A stretch of 64,000 nt of DNA from an uncultured Granulosicoccus sp. (GTDB lineage Bacteria; Pseudomonadota; Gammaproteobacteria; Granulosicoccales; Granulosicoccaceae): assembly GCA_947495035.1 (NCBI GenBank), contig CANLXI010000034.1, positions 1-64,000 of the forward strand, in the 5' to 3' direction. How positions within the stretch are numbered: position 1 is the first letter of the stretch; each line of letters begins with the position of its first letter. The notes beneath the pieces were generated by a model, which searched no databases, had not been told where the DNA came from, and saw nothing but the letters and a program-made list of their open reading frames with translations. Made by a program: the position numbers and the translations under genes. Of this stretch, positions 9,452 to 17,144 are shown one piece after another.

Positions 9452-9895
9452 TCATTGCTGGCGAACTCCCCGACTGCTTCTGACCGTCGCCAGATACAGG
9501 CTGGTTTCGCTGTTGGCAACGCCGTCTATCAATCGCAGGCGCTTCAGAAAATCGTCCAGTTCACCCAGGGTCTGTGTGGCGAATTCGACGACACAGTCCC
9601 ATCGGCCATTGGTGGTGTGGATCGCCTGGATCTCGCTGAAGCCTGACAGTCGCTTCACGATGGCATCGTTTCCCTTGCCCTCGATCTCGATCATCGTGAC
9701 GCCTCTGACAGGCTGATCCTGGTCATCGCCTTCCAGTACCACGGTAAAGCCGACGACCTTGCCTGATTCCTGGAGCTTGTCGATCCGCGTTCGAATGGTG
9801 GTTCTCGACACGCCCAGACGGTGCGACAACTCCGTGACCGAGGCGCGGGCATTCTGCCTGAGCGCGGCGATCAGCGCCTGATCGATTTTCGTCAT
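9452..9895 (-). CDS. Lrp/AsnC family transcriptional regulator
   Basis: A 147-residue feast/famine regulator with an N-terminal helix-turn-helix (LSHRLGVSRTTIRTRIDKLQ) and a C-terminal RAM ligand-binding domain (TTNGRWDCVVEFATQTLGELDDF region). The ATG at 9895 (MTKIDQALI) matches the usual Lrp start. An in-frame start 51 bases further upstream would overlap the probable operator. It is divergent from the ornithine cyclodeaminase/ctlX pair, a classic arrangement for a local Lrp-type regulator controlling amino-acid catabolism, with arginine, citrulline or ornithine as likely effector. Effector and direction of control are inferred. Confidence 0.92.
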   Translation of the reverse strand: MTKIDQALIAALRQNARASVTELSHRLGVSRTTIRTRIDKLQESGKVVGFTVVLEGDDQDQPVRGVTMIEIEGKGNDAIVKRLSGFSEIQAIHTTNGRWDCVVEFATQTLGELDDFLKRLRLIDGVANSETSLYLATVRSSRGVRQQ

Positions 9896-9916
9896 TTCGA
9901 ACTTCCGTTGTTTCGT

Positions 9917-9947
9917 ATTGATCGAATAGTCAGTGATATTGATCAAT
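9917..9947. promoter_or_regulatory. Candidate Lrp operator: two ATTGATC boxes 21 bases apart
   Basis: In the AT-rich divergent region between the Lrp gene and ocd, ATTGATC occurs at 9917-9923 and again at 9938-9944, exactly 21 bases (two helical turns) apart. The second copy is part of the perfect palindrome ATTGATCAAT (9938-9947). Helically phased sites are typical of Lrp-type regulators. Confidence 0.5.
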
Positions 9948-10061
9948 TATATGGATTGAGACTGCCGTTACTGAAAAATACACTATCCATATCGGAAATG
10001 CCTGACCAACGTGCATTTCCTCTCACCCACCGGGATACCTGTCCCACAACCGAGAAGAACC

Positions 10062-11120
10062 ATGGATATGCTGCGTCGTCCGGATATCAACCTTGTGCCA
10101 TTCGTCAGTGTCGAGAACATGATGAAGCTGGTGAACAGTGTCGGCATCGAACAGTTCCTGCGGCAACTGGCCGACAGGATCGAACACGATTTCACGCGTT
10201 GGCAACTGTTCGACAAGGTGGCGCGCGTGGCTTCACATTCCAGCGTGGGCGTGATCGAACTGATGCCCACCAGTGATGGGGAAACCTACGGGTTCAAGTA
10301 CGTCAACGGGCATCCGGGCAACACACGCGCGGACCTGCAGACAGTGACCGGCTTCGGTGTGCTGGCGCGCGTGGATACCGGTTACCCCATCCTGTTTTCG
10401 GAAATGACTCTGCTGACGGCGCTGCGTACCGCAGCAACATCGGCAGTCGCCGCACGACATCTGGCCCCCGAGGATGCCTCCATCATGGCCATCATCGGGA
10501 ACGGCGCACAGTCCGAATTCCAGGCGCTGGCGTTTCAGGCCGTGCTGGGGGTGAAACGTTTGCGACTGTTCGACATCGACAGTGTGGCGACCGAGAAATG
10601 TGCACGCAACCTGGCAGGACTGGGCTTCGAGATCGAATGTTGCACATCGCCGGAATCCGCTGTCGAAGGTGCGCACATTGTCACGACAGCCACCGCGGAC
10701 AAGCAGTATGCCACTATCCTGACGCCCAATATGGTCGGGGCCGGAGTCCACATCAATGCCGTGGGTGGTGATTGCCCGGGCAAGACCGAACTGCACCGGG
10801 ATATCCTGTTGCGCTCCGACATCTTTGTCGAATACCCGCCTCAGACGCGCATCGAGGGGGAGATTCAGCAGCTACCTGAAACGCACGAAGTCACTGAACT
10901 CTGGCAAGTGATCAATGGCAGCAAGCCCGGCAGAACGGCAGCCTTGCAGACCACCCTGTTCGATTCGGTCGGCTTTGCCACAGAGGATTTCTCGGCGCTG
11001 TGTCTTGTTCACTCACTGCTGGAACAATACGCACACTTCGACATGCTGGACATGGTGGCCGATCCGGATGATCCGCGTGATCTGTTCGGCATGTTGTTGC
11101 GTTCGAAGGAGGCAGCGTGA
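10062..11120 (+). CDS. ocd: Ornithine cyclodeaminase
   Basis: This NAD-dependent enzyme of the ornithine cyclodeaminase/mu-crystallin family converts L-ornithine to L-proline and ammonia. The 352-residue product shows the family's substrate region (GYPILFSEMTLLTALRTAATSA) and a Rossmann NAD site (IIGNGAQSEFQALAF). A HINAVGGDCPGKTEL segment supplies the active-site Asp. The ATG at 10062 follows a GAGAAG ribosome binding site, and an open frame starting at 10011 adds 17 residues unlike the family. It is divergent from the Lrp regulator and overlaps ctlX, so the pair probably turns citrulline into proline. The length and the PGKTEL motif favour true OCD over alanine dehydrogenase-like relatives. 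Confidence 0.93.
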   Translation: MDMLRRPDINLVPFVSVENMMKLVNSVGIEQFLRQLADRIEHDFTRWQLFDKVARVASHSSVGVIELMPTSDGETYGFKYVNGHPGNTRADLQTVTGFGVLARVDTGYPILFSEMTLLTALRTAATSAVAARHLAPEDASIMAIIGNGAQSEFQALAFQAVLGVKRLRLFDIDSVATEKCARNLAGLGFEIECCTSPESAVEGAHIVTTATADKQYATILTPNMVGAGVHINAVGGDCPGKTELHRDILLRSDIFVEYPPQTRIEGEIQQLPETHEVTELWQVINGSKPGRTAALQTTLFDSVGFATEDFSALCLVHSLLEQYAHFDMLDMVADPDDPRDLFGMLLRSKEAA

Positions 11121-12064
11121 TGGTGGCGACAGCTCCGAGAATGCGTCGAAGCGTGCAGGCGCCATCATCCGTGGTGATGGTCCGACCTCATCACTTCTGC
11201 TCGAATCCGCAGACGCGAGCTGATAATGCCTTTCAGCGCAGTGATGATGGACTGAGTGCGGACGATGTCCGTCGGGCGGCGTATGCCGAAGTGACCGAGG
11301 CCGCGGCCGTCCTGGAATCTCATGGCGTCACCACCCACGTTTTCGATGACGAGCGTGAAGACCGGCCCGATGCCGTCTTTCCGAACAACTGGTTTTCGAC
11401 TCACTCGGGTGGGCATGTTGCTCTCTATCCGATGGAGGTGGTCAATCGTCGTAGGGAACGGCGCAGTGACATCATCGACATGCTCAAGCAGCGCTATCGC
11501 GTGCAGGATGTCATCGACTATTCGGGGCTCGAGGCTGATGGTCTATCGCTGGAGGGCACGGGTGCCATGGTGCTGGACCATGTGGATCGTGTGGCCTACG
11601 TTGCTCGCTCCCGGCGGGCTGATCCCATCGCGCTGGAGCGGTTCTGTACGCATTTCAATTTCGAACCCATGGTGTTCGATGCGGTGGATGAAAACGGAAC
11701 GCCGATCTACCACACCAATGTGCTGATGTGTATAGGCACTGAATTCGCGATGGTCGGTGTTGATCATGTTGCCGACAGACGCCGCCGGGCAGAAGTCATC
11801 GATCGTCTGCAGGAATCAGGACGTGACATCATTGCATTGTCCCATCGGCAGATAGCCGAATTTGCGGGCAATGCCATCGAACTGCAGGGTGATTCGGCAC
11901 GCTTGCTGGCGCTGTCGTCACGAGCCCATGCAAGTCTGACATCCGATCAGAGAGCAATAATTGAACGAAGCTGCCGACTACTGCCTCTGCAGGTACCCAC
12001 GATAGAGCTTGCAGGAGGTTCCGTTCGATGCATGCTGGCGGGGGTTCATCTCACACCCCGCTGA
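11117..12064 (+). CDS. ctlX: Citrulline utilisation hydrolase CtlX
   Basis: A member of the arginine deiminase-related (guanidino-group modifying) superfamily. CtlX-type proteins hydrolyse citrulline to ornithine, CO2 and ammonia. The family pattern is visible in MVRPHHFCSNPQTRADNAFQ, DAVFPNNWFSTH, LEGTGAMVLDH, YHTNVLMC (His and Cys region) and the closing GGSVRCMLAGV, whose Cys is the likely nucleophile. It starts at GTG 11117, overlapping the ocd stop, or at ATG 11120, both behind an AAGGAGG site. Coupling to ocd gives a two-step route from citrulline to proline. Substrate assignment rests on family and context. Confidence 0.87.
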   Translation: MMVATAPRMRRSVQAPSSVVMVRPHHFCSNPQTRADNAFQRSDDGLSADDVRRAAYAEVTEAAAVLESHGVTTHVFDDEREDRPDAVFPNNWFSTHSGGHVALYPMEVVNRRRERRSDIIDMLKQRYRVQDVIDYSGLEADGLSLEGTGAMVLDHVDRVAYVARSRRADPIALERFCTHFNFEPMVFDAVDENGTPIYHTNVLMCIGTEFAMVGVDHVADRRRRAEVIDRLQESGRDIIALSHRQIAEFAGNAIELQGDSARLLALSSRAHASLTSDQRAIIERSCRLLPLQVPTIELAGGSVRCMLAGVHLTPR

Positions 12065-12127
12065 GTGACGGAAGGGCCGGTCGGCAAGGAGCGCCGATGC
12101 AGCGGCAGACAGTGGGGGCTCTTGCGG

Positions 12128-13258
12128 TTACTGGCAGGTGTGGGCCAGGGTCTCGCTGTCATCGGGGGAGGCCAGGCAAGGCAGTTGCATTTCATCACTC
12201 CAGGGCAAAGTGAATGAGCTCAGAGTGCCGTCGCTGCTCACGTCTACCTGAAAGGTGTCAGGGTTGCCATTGTCGGCTATCAGGCGCATCTCGCTGCCGT
12301 CGTCGGCACTGATCTGGAGAATGCCGCTGGTATAACTGCCACTGCGATGACGGGTGATGAACTCCTGTTCAGTGACAACGCTCAGGCTCTGGTTGCCGGT
12401 TTGCGTAGCCGTCACGTCAAAGCGGGTGGACAGGCTTCGCTTCCACCCGTCAGTGTAATCGGGGTTGTCTGCCTGATCGCCAGCATACCGTCGTGTCGTT
12501 GCCTCGCTCAGCAGTAGGTCACTGCTGCTGCTCTGCCAACTGAAACGAGTGATGGACCACTGTTCGCTGTTCTCGTTCTCACCGGCGAACTCATCAAGAC
12601 TGCCGTCGAGAGAATGCGAGGCATCTTCGGACTCCGTCAGCAGGCTGAGATCCTGGTAGTCGATGCTGGTGGCCCAGCCCGGGCTGTACACGTATTTCAC
12701 CAGTGTGTGGCTGCGCACAAAGGTACCATTGACGATTCTGTCGCCGAGTTGACAGTCCTCGAACTCACCACTGCCACCACCAACCGCGTGGCCGGGGTTC
12801 GTGAACACATAGGAGCCACCTTCTCCACAGGCGTAGGTTTGACGGACGGTTGCGGATTCCGGGTCATACACGCTTGATGTTTCTGACAGGAGCCCGTTGT
12901 CCTCTGGCACACCGTCGATATCCTCACCGTACACGGTGTCTACGGTCTCTCTCGATGGTGCGAGAGGCTCTGCATTGATGACGTCGAACAGGAAGGCGAG
13001 CAGAGTCGTGTAGTTGCTTGTATTGATGGTTGTCGTGGTTTGATCGTCCGGTGGGGGCGTGGTTGCTTCACTGTTCGATGAAGAGCAACCCGAGCCGACA
13101 AGCAAGGTGGCCAGCAGGATCCAGCAAGCTGCGGGCTGCGCACAGCTGATTGGCACGTCGCCATGGCTTTCAGGCAGAACCAGTGCCGAACTTGTCAGGG
13201 CGTCTCCTGCTTGAGAGTCCTGTCTTGCCGTTGGGACCGTCGACGTGTTATCGCGCAT
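12128..13258 (-). CDS. Putative lipoprotein of unknown function
   Basis: I do not recognise a family. The C-terminal part reads as a secreted, Ser/Thr/Asp-rich protein. A hydrophobic stretch (WILLATLLVGSG) ends in a cysteine followed by SSSNSEATTPPPDDQTTTT, a lipoprotein-like signal and flexible linker, although Gly rather than Leu stands at -3. The body has few cysteines and many aromatic/Thr-rich segments suggestive of beta structure. The start is uncertain: the open frame reaches 13507, ATG 13258 gives 376 residues, and a GTG just before the hydrophobic segment (near 13158) would give a conventional short signal peptide. It is convergent with ctlX and divergent from the LOV kinase. Confidence 0.6.
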   Translation of the reverse strand: MRDNTSTVPTARQDSQAGDALTSSALVLPESHGDVPISCAQPAACWILLATLLVGSGCSSSNSEATTPPPDDQTTTTINTSNYTTLLAFLFDVINAEPLAPSRETVDTVYGEDIDGVPEDNGLLSETSSVYDPESATVRQTYACGEGGSYVFTNPGHAVGGGSGEFEDCQLGDRIVNGTFVRSHTLVKYVYSPGWATSIDYQDLSLLTESEDASHSLDGSLDEFAGENENSEQWSITRFSWQSSSSDLLLSEATTRRYAGDQADNPDYTDGWKRSLSTRFDVTATQTGNQSLSVVTEQEFITRHRSGSYTSGILQISADDGSEMRLIADNGNPDTFQVDVSSDGTLSSFTLPWSDEMQLPCLASPDDSETLAHTCQ

Positions 13259-13686
13259 GGCCTGGCTGCTCGTCAGATGTCGAAACCGTCTTTTGATGGT
13301 ACGCCGCCAAGCGGCTGAGTGCACGGGGTTTTTCCCGTCGCCGGTGTGAGATGCAGTCACCTGATCGGCAACGAGCGTACTGCTCGTCTCGCGGCAGGTG
13401 TTTCGACAACCGTCGTCCTTTTGCGTGCTGAAATCGGCGGGTAAAGGTTCCCGTGGGTAGAGGGTTGATGATTTCCTGCGGCATTTAGCATGCGGTAGGC
13501 GCGGCATCGTTAACTGATTCCTGTCGATGCATTGCAGTCACGTCGGATTTCTGTCATGAATCGGTCATTCGATAATGACATTGCAGCATCAGGCCGTACA
13601 ATGACTCTGGGCAGCGTTCGACTGTCGCCCAAGCGGACCCGGGAACCGAATCGTCAGTGCCAGCACCACCTGAGATCGAGAATGCA
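13259..13686. other. Intergenic region between lipoprotein and LOV kinase
   Basis: This stretch should hold the divergent promoters of the lipoprotein and the LOV kinase. Reading frames here are extensions of the lipoprotein frame or short and unrecognisable. I see no RNA gene or clear promoter. Confidence 0.45.
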
Positions 13687-16629
13687 ATGGAAGAACAGAG
13701 TACCGCTGGACAGCGATACCAGGAAATAGACAATATCTATACGCACGCGCCGGTAGGGCTGGGTGTGCTGGATCGAGATCTGTGCTGGACCCGTATCAAT
13801 CAGCGGCTGGCTGTGCGGAATGGGCGTTCGGTGGGTGCGCACCTGGGCCGGGGAATTCGGCAGACATTGCCCCACCTGGCGGATCAGCTGGAGCCCGAAC
13901 TACGCCAGGTACTCGATAGTGGAGAGGCCCGACTGGGGGTGGAAGTCGGCTGGGCACAGGCTCCGGGTCTGGGCTTCGATGGATACTGGGTGGAAAACTG
14001 GCTCCCGATCCGCAATGATGATGGGGAGGTGATCGGCATCAATATCGTGGCCGAAGAAGTCACCTCGGCGAGCCAGATTCAGCAAGACCTGATCCTGCGT
14101 AATCAGGCCATGGAAGCCGTGGGAAACGGCATTCTGATTGCCGATGCCAGTGTCGGCAATCCCTCCGATGCGCCAATCGTGTTTTCAAACAAGGCCTTCA
14201 CGCAAATCACGGGCTACGAAGCCGAAGAAGTGCTCGGACGTGATTGTCGTTTCCTGCAGGATGAACAGACTGACCCACAGAGAGTCAGCGAGATCCGGGA
14301 AGCTCTCCGAACAGGGAGCGAATGCCTGGTCGTGCTGCGCAACCGTCGCAAGGATGGCGAATATTTCTGGAATGAATTGCGGATCGCGCCGATTCCCAAT
14401 GCACTGGGGCAGCCAGGACATTTTGTTGGCGTGCTCACCGATGTGACCGAACGCAAAATGGTCGAGCAACGCTTGCTGGAAAGCGAGTCGCGCTACAGAA
14501 CCCTGTTCAATTCTCTGGACTCGGGCTTCTGTGTGTTCGAGATGCTGTATGACGAACAGGGAGAACCCTTCGATTATCGCTTCCTGGAAACCAACCCGGA
14601 ATTCGGCCAGCATACCGGTCTGCACGACGCAGTGGGGAAAACCGCCATGACGCTGGTACCCGACCTGGAGAGACACTGGGTGGATTATTACGCGGAAGTC
14701 GCAGAAACCGGGGAGACGAAGTACTTTGTCGAAGAGTCGCCGAGCATGGGGCGCTGGTTCGATGTGCACGCCTTTCGCTTCGGTGAGGCAAAGCTGCGTC
14801 AGGTAGCGCTGATGTTCAGCGATATTACGGAGCGCAAGCGCTTCGAAGAATCCATCGAGGAATCACGCGTCGTGGCGGAGCAGGCAAGGGCTGCGGCGGA
14901 TGCCTCCAACCGGGCGAAGAGCGAATTTCTGGCCAATATGAGTCACGAGATTCGTACCCCCCTGTCGGCCATCCTGGGTTTTACCGAGATTCTCGACGGT
15001 AGCCTCGCTGACCCCGACGATTTGCAGGCTGTCGAAACGATTCGCCGCAATGTTGATCATCTGCAGTCCCTGTTGAATGACTTTCTGGATCTGGCAAAGA
15101 TCGAGGCGGGTCAACTGAATGTGCGGCAGGAGCCGGTAGGTCTGCATGGCATCGTCGAGGATGTCACCTCACTGATGCACCAGCGAGCGATGGATGCTCG
15201 CTTGCAGTTGCTCGTGGAATACGCAAGCCCGACACCGGAAACCATTCTGACCGATCCGGTTCGCCTCAGGCAGATCCTGATCAATCTGTTGAGCAATGCC
15301 ATCAAGTTCACCGATCCCGGTGAAGAGGAAGATCAGGGAAGGGTCTGTCTGCGTATCAGCTTCATCGCCAAGCCTGATGCAAGGCTCGTGTTCGATGTCA
15401 TCGATACCGGGATCGGCCTCACACCGCAGCAGCAGGCGTCACTGTTCGAACCGTTTTCACAGGCCGACAACTCCGACGCGCGTCGCTACGAGGGTACCGG
15501 GCTGGGGTTGGCGATCAGTCGGCGACTGGCGAATCTGCTTGGTGGTGATATTTCGGTCAAGAGCGAGCGATACAAGGGCAGTACCTTTTCGGTGGAGATC
15601 GCGCTGGACGCGGCGAGTCTGGGTTCCCTGACGACCTTGCAATCATCATCGGACAAGCCGGTCGACACCACTGACCGGATCAGGACGATTCGAGCGCACA
15701 TCATGGTGGTCGATGATCGGCCGGATATACGGGTCATGCTGCACCATCATCTGGAGAGTGCCGGTGCCACGGTCGAGTCATTTTCCAATGGGCAGGCTGC
15801 AATTGACAGACTGCAATCGGGGAAGAATGATGCTGCCACTGCGGCAGTCGATAACCGTCATGAGCAGGGGGCTGACGAGGACGGTGGCGCTGCAACCGGA
15901 GTATTCGATGTCATCCTGCTTGACATGCAGATGCCTGGACTGGATGGCTATCAGACTGCACAGGGGATCCGTGCAGCCGGCTATTCCGGTGTGATCATTG
16001 CCTTGACGGCGGCGGTTCTTGGGAATGCACGCAAACGCTGCTCGGATGCGGGATGCAGCGATTATCTGAGCAAGCCCATCAAGCGTGCCGAGTTGCTCAG
16101 ATCCCTGTCGTTGCATTTGCAGAAAGGTCAGGTGATCTGGGACAACTCGAACGACGATGGTGCCCGAGTCGATGGAACCTCGGCAAACACGGATCAGTCC
16201 GTGGTTTCATCGGACGACGCACAGTCACAGCGAGACGCAAGTACATCGAGGGCTGACCTGGCGCCTGCAACCGACGGTAGTGGCCACGTTCTGGTCGTGG
16301 AGGATCATGATGGAACACGGCAGGCGATAGCCCGGTTGCTTGGCAGAAACGGCTATACCGTGACAGAGGCAGGCAGTGCCGATGAAGCGCGTGCTCTTGC
16401 CGTGACGACCTTGCCCGACGTCATCCTGTTGGACATCGGCCTGCCCGGTACCGATGGTATTTCCCTGGCCCGGGAGTTCCGAGCGCATCAGGAGCTGACC
16501 GATACCCGTCTGATCTGCGTATCCGGAGCTGCGGTCGATGAACGAAGCGTCGATCATGCCGTCTTCGATGCCCATCTGTTGAAACCGGTGAATCTGGCCA
16601 CATTGCTCGAGACTCTGGCTCGAATCTGA
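13687..16629 (+). CDS. LOV-domain hybrid histidine kinase with two receivers
   Basis: A 980-residue cytoplasmic sensor kinase. Domain order: a PAS-like domain (about 15-125), a LOV domain (about 140-255), a further PAS (about 265-390), HisKA with phospho-acceptor H420 (MSHEIRTP), HATPase, receiver 1 (phospho-acceptor D746) and receiver 2 (D916). The LOV signature GRDCRFLQ is complete. Its C187 is the residue that forms the flavin adduct in blue-light LOV photoreceptors, and the FSNKAF, ITGY and NRRKDGEYFWN segments also match. No membrane segment is seen. Receiver 1 carries an acidic insert of roughly 25 residues before its Asp-containing strand. The ATG at 13687 is preferred to a GTG ten codons upstream. 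There is no cognate DNA-binding regulator next door, and a dodecin gene follows 282 bases downstream. Confidence 0.92.
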   Translation: MEEQSTAGQRYQEIDNIYTHAPVGLGVLDRDLCWTRINQRLAVRNGRSVGAHLGRGIRQTLPHLADQLEPELRQVLDSGEARLGVEVGWAQAPGLGFDGYWVENWLPIRNDDGEVIGINIVAEEVTSASQIQQDLILRNQAMEAVGNGILIADASVGNPSDAPIVFSNKAFTQITGYEAEEVLGRDCRFLQDEQTDPQRVSEIREALRTGSECLVVLRNRRKDGEYFWNELRIAPIPNALGQPGHFVGVLTDVTERKMVEQRLLESESRYRTLFNSLDSGFCVFEMLYDEQGEPFDYRFLETNPEFGQHTGLHDAVGKTAMTLVPDLERHWVDYYAEVAETGETKYFVEESPSMGRWFDVHAFRFGEAKLRQVALMFSDITERKRFEESIEESRVVAEQARAAADASNRAKSEFLANMSHEIRTPLSAILGFTEILDGSLADPDDLQAVETIRRNVDHLQSLLNDFLDLAKIEAGQLNVRQEPVGLHGIVEDVTSLMHQRAMDARLQLLVEYASPTPETILTDPVRLRQILINLLSNAIKFTDPGEEEDQGRVCLRISFIAKPDARLVFDVIDTGIGLTPQQQASLFEPFSQADNSDARRYEGTGLGLAISRRLANLLGGDISVKSERYKGSTFSVEIALDAASLGSLTTLQSSSDKPVDTTDRIRTIRAHIMVVDDRPDIRVMLHHHLESAGATVESFSNGQAAIDRLQSGKNDAATAAVDNRHEQGADEDGGAATGVFDVILLDMQMPGLDGYQTAQGIRAAGYSGVIIALTAAVLGNARKRCSDAGCSDYLSKPIKRAELLRSLSLHLQKGQVIWDNSNDDGARVDGTSANTDQSVVSSDDAQSQRDASTSRADLAPATDGSGHVLVVEDHDGTRQAIARLLGRNGYTVTEAGSADEARALAVTTLPDVILLDIGLPGTDGISLAREFRAHQELTDTRLICVSGAAVDERSVDHAVFDAHLLKPVNLATLLETLARI

Positions 16630-16911
16630 AAAGGCCGAGCGTCGCCCCATCCGGCAGATGGGTGCTCAGTAGACAGCGAGTTGCATTGTCACTGCGTACG
16701 AATTACAAGCGGATATGCCATGGTTCTCTGGGGTATTAGCATTGCCAAAGCCATTCGAGTGCAGTAGTTTGACGAGTGGAAGGACGCAGTTTCGCGGTTG
16801 GCTGCCTGTATCAAGGGTGTTGTCTGTCCCGAATTTCGTAGCAGGATCATTCCGGGCGGTGCGGCATCATCTGGCGGGACCATTCAACAAGACAAGACAC
16901 AGGATGAAAGC

Positions 16912-17121
16912 ATGAGCGACAATCACGTTTACAAGAAAATCGATCTGGTCGGCAGTTCCACGGAATCCGTGGAAGGGGCAATCAGCAATGCGGTGGAACG
17001 CGCATCGAGTACAGTCAACAATCTGAACTGGTTTGAAGTCACGCAGATTCGAGGGCATATCGAGGACGGCAAGGTTGCGCATTATCAAGTGGAACTGAAG
17101 GTCGGCTTCAGGCTCGATTAG
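16912..17121 (+). CDS. Dodecin (small flavin-binding protein)
   Basis: A 69-residue protein matching dodecins end to end (VYKKIDLVGSSTESVEGAI, NLNWFEVTQIRGHIEDGKV, AHYQVELKVGFRLD). Dodecins form hollow dodecamers that stack flavins between tryptophans. The stacking tryptophan is W40, in the NLNWFEV motif. They are thought to buffer or store riboflavin, FMN or FAD and quench flavin photochemistry. The ATG at 16912 gives the family length, while the open frame runs 38 codons further upstream without similarity. It follows the LOV kinase, another flavoprotein, and converges on the minus-strand sensor kinase. Confidence 0.95.
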   Translation: MSDNHVYKKIDLVGSSTESVEGAISNAVERASSTVNNLNWFEVTQIRGHIEDGKVAHYQVELKVGFRLD

Positions 17122-17144
17122 CGCATCTTCCCCGGGCATATCGG

